Assembly: GCF_022965805.1 (NCBI RefSeq)
Contig: NC_133101.1
Location: forward strand, 6,898,569 to 6,962,568
Length of the DNA: 64,000 nucleotides
Direction: 5' to 3'
DNA from: Primulina eburnea
Taxonomy: Eukaryota; Streptophyta; Magnoliopsida; Lamiales; Gesneriaceae
The notes under the pieces are model-generated. The model searched no databases. It was not told the origin of the DNA and was given only the letters and a program-made list of their open reading frames with translations. This document shows, piece after piece, positions 28,274 through 41,555 of the stretch. Position 1 is the stretch's first letter. Each line of letters starts with the position of its first letter. Both the position numbers and the translations under genes were made by a program.

Positions 28274-29546
28274 GGTAGAAAGCGTTTATTTTAGGTATGG
28301 TAAGCCAACCTAATAGGTAATAAGTAGAGGATTTCTTCGATGTTATGTGGGTAATATCGACAGACAAAATTTGGTCACATCACATATGTCGGATCAAAAA
28401 TTCTATATTAATTCGACTCATCTTTGTTTACAAATGGTAATCGATATGGTCTGTGTAACCTAACATAGCTAACTCAAACTCAAACAAAAACCAAACTAGT
28501 TTATTTAACTGGTTCGATTAAACTTTATAAAGTTCGAAATTTGAGACAAGCTTATATGATCATAAAAAAAATCAATCAATTTATGTTAATTTGATTCATT
28601 TCTACTCTTAATCAATTAACTATGAAAATGTTAAAAACAATACAATAACAAAAATATTAATTTTTTTTTAATCTTAGATCAGCCTATTCTAAAATTCTCA
28701 TTTGAGAAAAAATTAGATTTGATTTATTTCTAAAAAAATGTCATTTCGCTCTTTGTTTAATTATACACACACATATATATATATGTGTGTGTGTGTTGCA
28801 CACCTGTTGATGAGCAACTCATGGGCACGGACAAGTTGTTCGTATGAATTTTGATATATCACGCACCTAATGCAACAAGATGTTTATATCTTGTGGAACG
28901 TCTCAATTTGTCCAAATTTTCATGTCTCAAGAAAACTGTTACATATTATTTCAAGATGTTCATATGAATATCTTGTTGGGGTGTCCATGAGTTGCTCACC
29001 AACAAATATGTAGTCTATACAATATGTGACGTAATGAGGTTCACATAAATGCATCTCTGCAGCAACTGATCCCTGTATCAACTCTATATATATAATGTGT
29101 AATATATGTGTGTAGAATTATTGCGAGGCTCGTGCCAATATTTAAAAATAAGAAGGATGCCCGGAGAAAATGCAAACCGATTATTGATTTCAGGAAGTGC
29201 GTCGAGATGATGTTGACCTTAATTATAAAACTAAATATTCAAAAAATATAATATAAAAATAATAAAAGATTTATTTTTTGGAATCCTGTGATATTTAATG
29301 TTCGGCCCCCACCTAAATGTGTTTGTGCTCAACAAACAGAAGTTAAGGATATATTTGGTTACATGCAAGAATTAAAGTACCCAATGACAGGTTCTGGCCG
29401 CGTGGAACGTGACCATATTGGCCTACAAATTCTACTTTTTTTTATTTAATTCGAAATAAATTTTATTTTTAAAATATTTCAGATTTTTTAAAGTATCGAG
29501 AAAAATAAACTTGATTATAAATTCAAAAATGTAAAAAAATTATTCA

Positions 29547-29612
<66 letters not shown>

Positions 29613-30859
29613 CTGTTTTATATAAATATTAAACATCGTAAATTTTATCGACTCTTTTTGAAAAGTTTATAAATGACATAAAATCCTGTAAAACATACCC
29701 TTTGTTTTTTTTTTAAAAAAAGAAAATTAATTCATTTAATCCATATGTTACAAAAATCAAACAAATTTACCCTATTTCTATAAGGATTTTTATGTCTAAT
29801 TTTTAAAACACGGAGTTTTAAATGTAATTAATTTCAGTATTTAACATATGAGTTTCTTTTTCGAATTATTAGACCTTTAGAATTGAAATATTGGCACAAA
29901 ACAAAAACAAAAACAAAATATAAAGCCAATTATATTAAGAAATAAAAACAACGTAAAAAAACATGAAATGTGTTCATTAGTTATTCCATTCATTCCCTTC
30001 TTCTTTTCTCCATCTTCACTAATTGATTTTCTCCTTTTTTTAGTTCTTCCTCTACATTAAGCAAGAGAATGTTGTTTTCCTCAACTTTTCACAACATTGT
30101 AAAATATTTTAATTAAATAAGATATAAGTTTTAATGCTTCTCAAAATATTTTTTAAATCACTTTACTGGTTTGTATTATTATGTGTATATTGTAAACATA
30201 ATTATATATATATATATATATATAGATATATTTATTCTTTTGTTCAGTCGCTAAGTATTATTTTCGGTCATTCACTTTTATATGTTATGTTATCTGATTA
30301 TATGTTAAGTCTTTCAACTTTAATGATATGAAAGTCATTAAGATTTGTGACATTAGAGTTGATAAATAAAAAAATAATGACAATAATGTGCATTTCGGGT
30401 ATGTAAAGGGTAGTGCTATTAATTATGATATAAATTTAAAATATAGAAGAAAAGAATGTGCACTATTAATATGATATAAACGTTAGTATAGAAGAAGATA
30501 ATGTGATTTTGATACAAATGTAGAATGTGGAGGAAAGAAAATTGATTTGGATATGAATGCTTTTAAACCGTGTCCACTTGATGAATAATTTGGTTATATT
30601 TTTATCCAAGACGATTTTGAATTGACTGAAACAATAAAAGAAATAATGTCAACGAAAACTTGATCTAGCTAGAATTATGTCTTCGTTCTACGAAGAACCT
30701 AAAGTTCACATGTTGATTACTATCGTTCTGATTTAGTGAAGGTAACACACAATTTTTTTTGTCAATTAGAGATGGTGACACAAATGGATCGAGTTTATCA
30801 GTTGGTCAAAAGTTGAGAAGCCAAACTTAAGAAAGAATTGACTAAGATTTATCTGAATG
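28274..30859. other. Gene-free intergenic DNA with a hairpin element
   Basis: Contains the inverted-repeat element at 28800-29012 (annotated separately), a TA tract at 29551-29609 and a shorter one near 30204. No conserved gene was seen. Confidence 0.4.
28800..29012. repeat. Inverted-repeat (foldback) element
   Basis: The outer arms are GTTGATGAGCAACTCATGGGC near 28807 and GTCCATGAGTTGCTCACCAAC near 28983, which are reverse complements with few mismatches. Inside, AAGATGTTTATATCTTG and AAGATGTTCATATGAATATC form a second, looser pairing. It is preceded by a palindromic CACACATATATGTGTG tract. Related words (GGTGAGCAACTAAC) occur in the duplicated block at 32700-32876. It is probably a small non-coding transposon. 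Confidence 0.6.
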
Positions 30860-32640
30860 CTTAATTTGAAATGAATGTTGAAAAGTTAACATAAAAACTT
30901 TATGTAGTGAGATGCATTATAGAAAAATGCAGTCCGAGAGTGCGAGCAACACAAAAAGAGATTTCCACTTAGTTTGGAATTCATATATATTGTAAAACAC
31001 ATACTTGTTTTGACAAACGACAAAAGAACCGACAAGCAAGTTATGTTGTAGTTGCAAATATGTTGCTAAAAAACTTGATATGACAACAAATCATCTCTGC
31101 ACCAAAAACAATAATGAAAATGGTGGAAAATAAAGGGTTTGGTCTTAACTATTACAAAGCTTATAAGAGAAGTAACTTGCTCCTAATCATTTGATGGGAG
31201 ATCGAGAAGAGTGTTACGGAACATTGCAAGCTTATTTATTCATTGTTAAGAAAGTGTACAAAGATATTGTAACTCGTTTAGAGATAGACTCTATTGGAAG
31301 ATTTAAACATATTCCTAGCTTATGTGGTATGAATATCTGGGTTTTTTAAATGCGAAAAGTTATAGTAATTGATGAAAATTTTCTAAAGGCAAAATATAGA
31401 GGTTTTTTGCTTCTTGTGTAGCCCAAGATGGAGATTTATGTCAATACTTCATTACATGAGATGTCGATGACTCAGAGAATAAAAGTTTATGGAACCAATT
31501 TTCGCAGAAATTGTAGGAAGTGATCCATGATCAAGATTTGGTAAATATCTCTGATAGACATGTTGTCATATCAGCAGAGCCGTACCTGTGGTTTACAAAG
31601 CCTGAGGCAATATGTTAAAAAAATCTTGTTGTGATGAATAATTGTAAAGCTCATTTTGCAAATTAAAAATAATCAAACAATAGATATAAGAAAAATATAA
31701 TTTACGAGTTATATATTTATCTTTTTGCGATTTTTTTCTTCGTACGTCAGTCGCCACAACATCAGCATGACTCTAACTTAATGCAGTATCATATGAACAA
31801 TTATATCGAAAAAAGATTGAATTGGCAAAAATTGTAAGATATGTTACCAAAATTGAAATTTATCAATATAAACTATCAAAATAACAAAATGATAAATATA
31901 AAGAGTCAATATTGTAAAAATATATGATTTGTTTTAAATAATAAATATAATATTTTATTCAAGAAAATAGAAAATAAAGATATGTAAAATAGGTAAGTAT
32001 CACAATTTTTTGTGTTTTATTTTTTGAAATGGGTCCAACCACATAAATTCAAGAAAAGATGCCAAATAATCGACAAGTAAAGTATAAAAGTTTAACACAT
32101 GAGTTGATACAAGATAAAATAATAAATATATTGGATAAACATGATCATTTTATGCATACAAAATTTTTAAAAATTTAATTAATGAGCCGTGTAGCCTTAT
32201 TGTTTGGGCTCTATATATTTGATTAAATCCACAAGGAACACATTCATCATATTTAATCATGTTTTCTATGGATCAATGCCCAATTTTTTTTTAAATGTCC
32301 ATTGCACATACTATTTAGGTGCATGCTTCAACAATATGAGACTTATGATTTTTTTTTAGCCTCTGTGAGGGCCGGGCCCTGAGGCGATTGCCTCTCTCGC
32401 CTCACAAGAGTTACGGCCCTGCATATCAGTACAGTATCCGTTGTCTACAAGGACTCACATAATCGACATTACACATACATCTTTCGCAAAACATCCCTAC
32501 CCATTATGCTAAAAAGGGTGGTAGAGTTGAGTTGTTCATGCAAACCCATGTGCTTAATATGTATGAGAGTTTCACACGTTGAGTTCAATCAATCATTTGG
32601 TTTAATGAGTTGAGTTGTCTACAAGGCAAATGTTTTTCAA
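30860..32640 (+). pseudogene. Broken Mutator-like (MULE) transposase
   Basis: Translated pieces in shifting frames match the order of MULE transposases. First comes a KTHTC...NRQASYVVVANMLL segment (about 30980-31080), corresponding to the zinc-binding/HTC region. Next is MRKVIVIDENFLKAKYRGF from 31350, the start of the catalytic core where functional members read VDGTFLK. Then come QDGD...DDSENKSLW and VNISDRHVV (31423-31566). Stop codons and frameshifts interrupt it throughout. An 847-bp hAT insertion (31575-32421) splits it right after SDRH, and the frame resumes at about 32434 with VSVVYKDSHNRHY. It cannot encode an active protein. Confidence 0.8.
31575..32421. mobile_element. 847-bp non-autonomous hAT element nested in the MULE relic
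   Basis: The ends are CAGAGCCGTACC (left) and TTACGGCCCTG (right), imperfect inverted repeats. Exact 8-bp duplications of catatcag lie at 31567-31574 and 32422-32429. Subterminal GCCTGAGGC words occur near both ends. The interior is AT-rich and shows no transposase. Removing the element and one duplication brings the two halves of the transposase relic back together, so it inserted after the MULE. Confidence 0.88.
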
Positions 32641-32699
32641 TGAATCCTTTGGTTTAATTAATAGTATATGACATAAAATATTATATAAATATGCTCCTA

Positions 32700-32876
32700 G
32701 GCAAGTTCATTGTGTTGAAGGTATGATGTATGGGGCCAAGGTTAACTATTAGGTGAGCAACTAACTATGTGTATCACAAGATTTTCAGGCAAGTTCATTG
32801 TGTTGAAGGTAGGATGTATGGGGGCAAGGTTCACCATTAGGTGAGCAACTAACTATGTGTATCACAAGATGTTCGC
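32700..32876. repeat. 88-bp tandem duplication
   Basis: Two adjacent units begin GGCAAGTTCATTGTGTTGAA (from 32700 and from 32788) and run to CTATGTGTATCACAAGAT, with a few substitutions between them. Just downstream, ATCTTGTGAAATGTT partly inverts the unit end. Confidence 0.85.
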
Positions 32877-32943
32877 GCGAAAATCTTGTGAAATGTTACA
32901 TCGACGGTTACCATAATATCTTTCCGAGGTTCATGAAACACTC

Positions 32944-33013
32944 GACATTAAATTCTCTCAAGATGTTTCGAGTGTCTATAAATAGCCCAACAACGCGGTG
33001 TACATTATATCAG

Positions 33014-33109
<96 letters not shown>

Positions 33110-33132
33110 CTGATATACACCGCGTTGTTGGG

Positions 33133-33198
<66 letters not shown>

Positions 33199-33221
33199 CC
33201 CAACAACGCGGTGTATATCAG

Positions 33222-33268
<47 letters not shown>

Positions 33269-33321
33269 GTACACCGTGTTGTTGGGCTATTTATAGACAC
33301 TCGAAATATGTTGAGAGAATT
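32944..33321. repeat. Large nested palindrome with four alternating motif copies and (TA)n
   Basis: The outer arms (about 32951-33015 and 33266-33323) are reverse complements containing TTTCGAGTGTCTATAAATAG. Inside, the motif TAGCCCAACAACGCGGTGTA occurs four times in alternating orientation (near 32987, 33110, 33196 and 33269), separated by long (TA)n tracts. The block could fold into a cruciform or cloverleaf. It looks like a palindromic element that duplicated inside itself; the frames it produces are poly Tyr-Ile artefacts. Confidence 0.85.
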
Positions 33322-33340
33322 TTTTTTATATATATATATA

Positions 33341-33444
33341 TAAAATTGATTAAATTAAATAATTATGGATTTTTTTTAATAGAAAGGGCTTACTGATATA
33401 TATATAATTATGGAATTTTTTTAATAGAAAGGGCTTACTGAGAT

Positions 33445-33500
<56 letters not shown>

Positions 33501-33615
33501 GATAATTGATTAAATTAAATAGTTATGGAATTTTTTTAATATATATATATATATAATTGATAATTGATTAAATTAAATAATTATGGATTTTTTTTAATAG
33601 AAAGGGCTTACTGAA
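33341..33615. repeat. Short tandem repeats just upstream of the ATPase gene
   Basis: The words TTGATTAAATTAAATAATTATGG and TTTTTTTAATAGAAAGGGCTTACTG recur in four partial copies (about 33344-33397, 33404-33441, 33497-33543 and 33554-33615), interleaved with TA tracts. The last copy ends within 60 bp of the predicted start codon, so the repeat may lie in the core promoter or 5' leader. Confidence 0.75.
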
Positions 33616-33668
33616 AGTGTTTAAGCAGCTACCCTCCTTCAAGCTGGGCAATTGCAGAGTAGATATCT

Positions 33669-36600
33669 ATGGTGCGGAACAGGGCATGGCGAATCATCCC
33701 AAGACCTCTGTTGGAGACCATCCTCAACAACCACATGCAGCATCACCGAGTGCCTCAGCCCCTCATCCTTCACGGCCCTCGTGGGGTCGGCAAAACCACG
33801 CTGATCCTGGAACGTAAGTCACAAACAAGCCATTTTCTATCGATCTGTGTACATTTATTTACTTGAATTTTGATGAATGAGTAGGGCTTCTTTTATTATT
33901 ATGGGATTTTGTGAAAGAGGGTGAAAATCACGAGAGGTGTATCCGGGCGCTGGTAATGGGTGTTTTATGAAGTTTTTCCGTTTTTTGTGGGGGTTTCTGG
34001 TGATATGAGGACTCTGATCGGAAGCCATTTCAATGACTAATTTGTTGCTTGTTTCTTCTTTCTACTTTGCTGTTTGGTTTTGGATGTGACACAGGGAGAA
34101 ACAGATAAAAATCAAACTTCTGCCTTTCAGAGAATATTTTTAACTCTGCCAAGGTTAGAGCGATGATTCTTAACGAAATGTAGGTTAATAATGATGAAGG
34201 TATTGAATAAAAGAAATTATCAATAATCTGTAGCTGAAATTTTAAAAAGTAATAATGAATTTCATCACTCAATTATATATATTCCTGAAGTTTGGAGAAT
34301 ACAGCAGTCATATGAAGATTCACTGAGTTATGATTGATCATAATAAAATAGTACAATCTGTTCATTTTGCTACCAATTGCAGAAGATCAAGGCTAATGTG
34401 TTAATGGGTTTGTGTAACTTGAATGGTGGACAAACAATGAATTCCTGGTATGATATATTATCATATTTCCCATGCTGCATACTTCAAGTACTTTGTAAGG
34501 TCATAAATATGGCACCTCCTACCATGGGAAATAATCCGTAGAATTAATGTTGATTGGTACTGTTCCTTCTAATCATTATACATTTTGGTGTCTTTGACAG
34601 GTCTGCTTGATAAATGGAACACAAGTCCTCACATTACTGGCTATATCGACTTTGCGGAGTCAGTTGAAGATCACCATCCAAAGCAAGGTCAATCATTTCC
34701 ATGGACCTCATGGTCCATTTGTCCAGCACCTAAACTTGTAACATTGAAGGCTCAGCTTGAAAACTGTCTGGAATCCATGACTCAAAAGGCCATTCAGCTT
34801 GGGACCATCAGCTCCCAGCAAATATTCACCATTCTCACAAAATGGCACAGTCCAACCACTGCCCTCAATCGAATTTTGAATCTCAAAGGTGATGCTGTGA
34901 ATTACAGAGTGGCTGTAAGAAATAAGAACAGGGTTACTACATCACATTTGTGGGATAGTGCAGTTTTTAAATTATCTGCTGGACTTAGTGAGCAGGAGAT
35001 GAATGGGGACTTTGATGCTTCCATTAATGTGGAGGAGGGATCATATTACAAGGAGGCGATGGCTGCATTGAAGTTGGCGAAAGAGGTTATCAAGGCTCAA
35101 GCAAAGTGGAGGGTGAATGCAATTCGAGATTTGAACAGTAAGGGTGGGTTTTCACGGTCGTTAGCGAATTCAGCCACTGATTGGCCTTGTTTATTGCTGG
35201 AGTTATTGTCTTTAGCTGCTGAAATGGACTATTTTCAGGTAATTAGCAGAAAATTCCAGATTTTGATTTCATGAATTGACTCGGTGTATCAGTTGTGTTT
35301 TCCATTGAGTAAGCAAGTTTGCGTCCAAAACGAAACAAGAAAGGGAAGAGGAGATTGCCTGCAAAGGTTAATTTCAATGTTATTTGTTAAAAAAGCCTTG
35401 TATCAATGAAACTGTGAATTAGAAGTCTTTTGACTTTGATTCATTTGATCGGATTGTATATTTTCTTGAGAAATAATTGGTCTCTGTCGGAAGTCAGTAT
35501 ATGATTTTTATACTCGAAGTATTATCTTCCAATTTATTGGAGTCTAGCTACCTCTTATAAGAGGGTGTTTGCCATGAATGGTTGAAATGAGACTCACATG
35601 CTTAAGTGGATTCTAAATTATGAAACCATCAAGCAGTGACACTTTTGTATGATTGTTATGAGTGAAGTTGCATAGTGTTTTGTTGCTCTGCCCCTTTCTT
35701 TTCATTCTCATTCTTCTCTCTTTCGTTTTTTTGGATATTGTGAAATTAAGTAGCCAAAGCTGGTGATAAATAACATCGAGGTTCTGAAGAATGCTGTTGT
35801 AATGGATGATGCAACAATATGCGGATCCATGTACCATGATAGTTTGATTTGGAGAATTATAGCTTTGGGTGCAAATGAGACATGTCTTCCGGTTCTTTTT
35901 GTATCATCTGATAGGTAATTATTCTATTCCTTTGCTGTTTGAACTTGAAGTGTTGCTTGACACATAGATGGTTTCTCAATCAGATACATTTTCTTTCGAC
36001 ATTTTTTGTGCTCTGTATTTTGTTGTCCCTGTTAGGAAGAGTCTTCGAACATATTATTGTACAATGCTATAGTGCTTTTAATGCAGATTGTTTTGGTGGT
36101 ATGCTTTAATAAAATGAGGGAAATTTCTTTCCAGTGCTTGTTAGTTACTATTCAGAAATATTAAGAATGATAATTAATCTATATATTCTGTCTTACTGCA
36201 CCGAATATATTGGAATTTTTAGTATTCTCTTTCAGTATGAACCATTTTGTAGGAAACTGTGATTTTGGTTGTCTGAGGTGAAATAACTACAAGAAGAAAA
36301 TTGAAGGTGTCTTATGTAACCAGGCTTATAGGTTTCCTACATCAGAATGCTGATCATAATTTATAATGGCGTCTTAAGGCATTAAATCAGTAGTTTGACA
36401 CTTGATTTCCTGTTCATTACCGTTAAAACTCCATACACTCAATTCAGAACTTCCAAAATTGTTTAGTGTGTATAATGGTAAGGATCCATGCTAACTCCCG
36501 TACCTGGCATAGGTGGCATTATGAATGTAACTAACGCAAATGCGCATATTATTTATATACATATTTGTGTCCGCGCTTGGAATGTAGCAACTGGAAGTAG

Positions 36601-39600
36601 GGGTGTCAAAATTAGACACGACCTATATACACGAAAAAATCAGGTTTAGGTTTGGAGTTTTCGGGTTCGGGTCAGATCGGGTTGGACCCGATAGCTGACC
36701 GAAAATAATGATCGGGTTGGGTTGGGTTGACCCGAAAATTTTATTTTAAAAATATATATAATTAATAAATATTGCCTACATTTTCATATATTGTATGTTT
36801 GAAAAAATATTAATTGTATATTTATATCATAAATTTTCATAATTTAATATCTTTTTTGAACATTTTTTTTAAATAATTGTTTATTCGATTTAGTAAATAT
36901 ACTTTATTTTTCTACGATTAGACTTTCAAATTTAAATCATATATATGAGAGAGATTTTGTTATTATCTGTTTAAATTAAATTTCTTTTTTTGAATTTTTT
37001 TAATTTTCTTTAAAAAATTCCAAAACGGGTTATAAGGGTTAATCGAGTTCAGGTTCGGGTTGATAGTTTTCGGATTGGCTCGGGTTCGGGTTGAGCAAAT
37101 TTTGAATAGTACTATTGATCAACCTGACCCACCCAAATTGACACCCCTAACTGGAAGCCCCAAATATTCTCGTTTGACTTAATACTCAAATAATCTCCCC
37201 ATTTAGCTACTCTGGTGCTCAGATAGACCGTGATTACTTACTTTTCTATGCTAACAATTTTGTTGGAGACGCGACCTGAGATGTAAAAGTAGAGTCCCAG
37301 TTGCCTAATTGATGGGTGTTTATTTGGTGAAGCATTAAAACACAGATTCACCTAAAGTAATTGATTAGCTGGGCTGTCCAAACATTATCACGTTGATGAT
37401 CTTTTATACTCGCCTTTTGGAGAGTAATGAATGATTCAGACCTTTGGATGAAATCAGGATTGATTTTTATTGAGTTTTTTAATGAAGAAAACTTTATTTT
37501 AATGCATAGGAAGATATATAATCTTTGACGACCAAGGTTCTCACTTACAGATTTTGAAGGTATAGGTATGTAGAAAATCCACCTCAGCATAATATTTTGA
37601 AGATCCAGTCGTCAAAGACTTACCAGTTCCAATGCCCCAAGATATGATACAGGAAAAATCTTCATAGATGTAGGCATAACAGAAGCAAACAAGCAATTAT
37701 GTAAGTGTTGAGAATATAAGAAGTGCATATGCAGTTCCGTTCCTAATTGCCCCAACATAATTTACAGAATATACATGAGTTAATGAGATAAAATTCTTAC
37801 CATGTGGAGAACTGAAGGAAAGTATATCCGAGGCATGTGAAATGTCACAAAGTCATAGAAATGGCTTTTTTTGTTTAGGAAACTAGAAAATAAGAGCACT
37901 ATAGATACAGATGGTACTGGAAAAATATATGGTTGAGGCAAGATTATCTCCTTCATCCAAGTTTCCTCCCAAAAGTGAAAGACCAAATTTTACCTACCTG
38001 AAGACATAACCATGTAGGGCAAGGAATGTGTGGGTAAATATGTACTGATTTTCTTATGCTAGAGAATTCAGAAGCCAAAAACAAGGGAACAGCCAGTGTC
38101 CCGTCAATAAATGATGTTAGCTTCCAACTTTTGCAATTCAAGACACCGTAATGTTTCCCTTTCTAACAAACTACAAAACCAACACTCTCTTCAATTCTTT
38201 TTCATGCCTTTCTGAAAATGATTCTTCTTCTTGAAATGATATTTCGTGTAATGATTGGTCTCATGTTGAATGCTGCAAAATCTATATTTTTATGCGTTGT
38301 GCATTTACCTCATTCCAATAAATTTAGCTTGGTATCAAAAGCAGTTTTATGGAACCTGTTCCTTTTCTGTTTTTCTATTGCATGATATTCATTCTATGTG
38401 ATTCACGTGTTAAAATGACGTTTGAGGCATACATTATGATAAAATATCTTGTGCCATTCTGTTCTATTTCTGCTAACTTGTATTTCTGCTAGCGTGCTGG
38501 TGATTAGCTGTGTGTAGTTTGGAATTCAAGGTTTTTCTAAAAACTCTTTCATTTAAGTTGGACAATTTTCAATTCATGTCTGTGTTCAGGATAATGTTGG
38601 AAATCCATTTCGATTTGTCTGAATCACAGAATTCTGATAAACCTGCTATTTGTTTTATTGTGATTTAGTTGGAATGATTTTCCCATCGTTTGATTTACTC
38701 AAGATATTCTCACTTGTTAAAAGAGCTAATGATTTGACTCTGAACCAAGAGAAGAAAATGAAAGAGTTGTAGTAGTTTGAGTCATTGATTTGAAATGTAT
38801 GCCTAAAGATCAAACCATGTAATTTTTTTGCATTCTCACTTTCTTTTCACTCTCTTCTCACTTAATTTTTTTGTGTGCTCTCTTTCTTTTCACAATTTAA
38901 ATTCAACAAAAAAACAATGCTGAATGAGATCCTGCTCCGCAAATTGAGAACCCATCCATCCATCTGTTAATAATTGTAACTGAATTTCTACTTTGATTTA
39001 TATTTAAGAATATCACTACTCTGCCATTCCATTTCTTTTTTCTAATCAAGATTTTTTTCCTTCTGCCCAGAAATTCTTTGTACATTGTTGTCATTCTTGA
39101 TAATAAGATTTGTAAAATAACTTGACAGCTACTATTCATACCGGGCCTTTATGGATTTTGGATATCCGGATGTTTTCATCTCACGGGAGGTAGCCTTCAC
39201 TTCCTCCCGCCCCTCTCTTTGTATTTTTTTTAGTTTTTGTTTTTGTTTTTGTTTTTGTTCTCATTATTACATTAGGTTTCTAAAATTAAACTGCTCGGTT
39301 GAAAATTTTGTATCAATTGAGTGGCTTGATGAAAATTTGTTTGTTTCATTTCTGTGGTTTTATGATTTATGATGTAATTAACCTGGGAATTCACATGTTG
39401 ATGCAGTTGAAAACTTACGTGGTTTAATGCAGATTCCTTCAGCATAAGAAAACATGAAGTTAAATGTAAAAAAAAAAAAACAGTTATCTACAAATTGAGT
39501 AGAAAACTTACATTACGACCTGTATGAACAGAATGAACATAATGAAAAAGAGTAGAAAACTTAAGGCATGGTGTGAAAATGCTTATTGGGGTGAAAACAT

Positions 39601-41519
39601 GTCCCTTGATTTTTTTATTATTTAGACTAATATGGTTTCGAAGCTAAAAAGAGTAAATAAAATTTTAGGGAAAATATTTTCAAAAGGCTCGAGGCTGATG
39701 TAAGTAGATCATTGTACCACTTCTCATGTATTCAGTAATTGCAAGTTCTTTATACATTTTGGCAATGCCAATTAAAGTAACAGGTCTTCGGTGACCAGTG
39801 TATATTTAACTTTTAAGTTGGAGTGGATATATAACTAGACAACAGTGCGCAATGAGTACTTTGAAAGTTGGCATATTTTTGTCCTGAGGTTACCAGTTTT
39901 CTTCAATTTGAGAGAAAAATCATGAGTGTGGTTTTATTTACAAAACATATGAGACACGAAAGCATCTTGAGTGTTGAACTAATTGAGATAGGTAATACTA
40001 TTGTTACAACAGTCACTCATCCCAATTCTAGTTGCTTAATTCAAATATATGTGAGTTTTAAATGAGAGTTAAACTGAAGTTTTGGTCATCCTTTTTCTCT
40101 TTGAAAGTAGCTGCTGGACTATGGGGGTTGGTGATGGAAACATCACAACTTTTGAGTAGTACTTTTGAAAAAGAAAATAATCATTTTAGAAAGTGGAACA
40201 TTTTATATTTTGACGTATTAAATTAAAAGCAAAGCATCTTATTTAAGATACGTTTTATTGTAGATATTTATTTGGCTCTTTTTGACAACATTAATTTTTT
40301 TGTGTAAATATGGTTTTGTAAAGTAGCTGTCTAATTTGAATTATTTGGGCGTGTGCCACATTAATTTCAGACATTTGAATGGAGTCGAGCAGCAGCAAAA
40401 ATGCATATGGTCGGCGACTATTTTAGTCAGTCTGAGGTATAACTCAATGAAGAAAATATGACCCTTAAAGTAAATATGATGTACCATTGCATGATAAGTG
40501 ATGTCCCATACTTAGTTCAGATTCTTTTTTACTTGCCCATTGTCAGATGCCTGCCCTTTATTTGGCCAGCTGCTTAATTGTATTAATTCCTTTAGATTGT
40601 TTATCTTGTGTTTGAAGAGTTAAGTCATTTCATATAAAAATCGAACTTTTGGACTACTTATTTTTAGCAAGTAGTTTTGTTTCTGTAGTAAGAAATTTAA
40701 TTGAAATAGTTTGCAAGTACTAGCACTAGTTTCTTAACATAAAAAACCAGACTGTAAAATCATGAAGGCACCAGAACTATGTAGCATCTAGGTATATTTC
40801 ACTTGAGTAGCTTATTAGGGTAAAATCTTGAAAAAAAAAATTGGATAGTTGCTGGAGAAAGCGGAAACGTTAATTTTCGTCCCATTAATTATATTTAGAA
40901 AGAAGATACAAATTGATTTGGTTGATTGTGTGCAGATACCATTCTTGACTTTTGCCAATATTATATATTATTTCCTTTATCCATGAATCAAACCAGGTCT
41001 TAGATGCAGACCTTCAACAGCCTTAAATACGGGCAAGCCTTAAACAGTTGAAATCTGCAAACATATTCGTCAACGATGCCCAACTGGCAACCTTACATAC
41101 ACTTTACACCCCAGCACAATCATAAATACATGCTGCATAGGCCCTGACATATTTACTAGTGATTTGGGCTGGCGTATATATATTTACATTTCTTATTCAA
41201 CTTACAGTTGGATTTAGTTGTTGAGGTACTCGGGACACATCCACGGCATCTTTTTGAGGTTTATGCGCTCAAGCTATCCGATTACTACCACACGTAAGTA
41301 TTGTCGATGGATCTTATGCTCTCTCTCTCTCCCTCTCTATGTGGTTGTCTTCTTTTGAGTTCCCTCATCCACTGCCTTTTCTTCACTATCCGATTACCTC
41401 ATCATGTCGTTTTCTGTCACCCTTGATTTTGTCTGAAAGATAATCTTTGTTTTCATGGGCGGAGCCAGCATATGCCCAGTGTGGGCTGTTGCCTACACTG
41501 GGCCAAATTTTTTTTATAT

Positions 41520-41555
<36 letters not shown>

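Noticed and set aside
32855..33343. Long frames rich in Tyr-Ile repeats
   Set aside because: They are the translation of (TA)n tracts within the nested palindrome; similar artefacts occur at 10013-10222, 19527-19853 and 24704-25006.
33617..33817. Alternative start and frame at the ATPase first exon
   Set aside because: The other frame loses the Walker A motif and does not join the next exon in phase.
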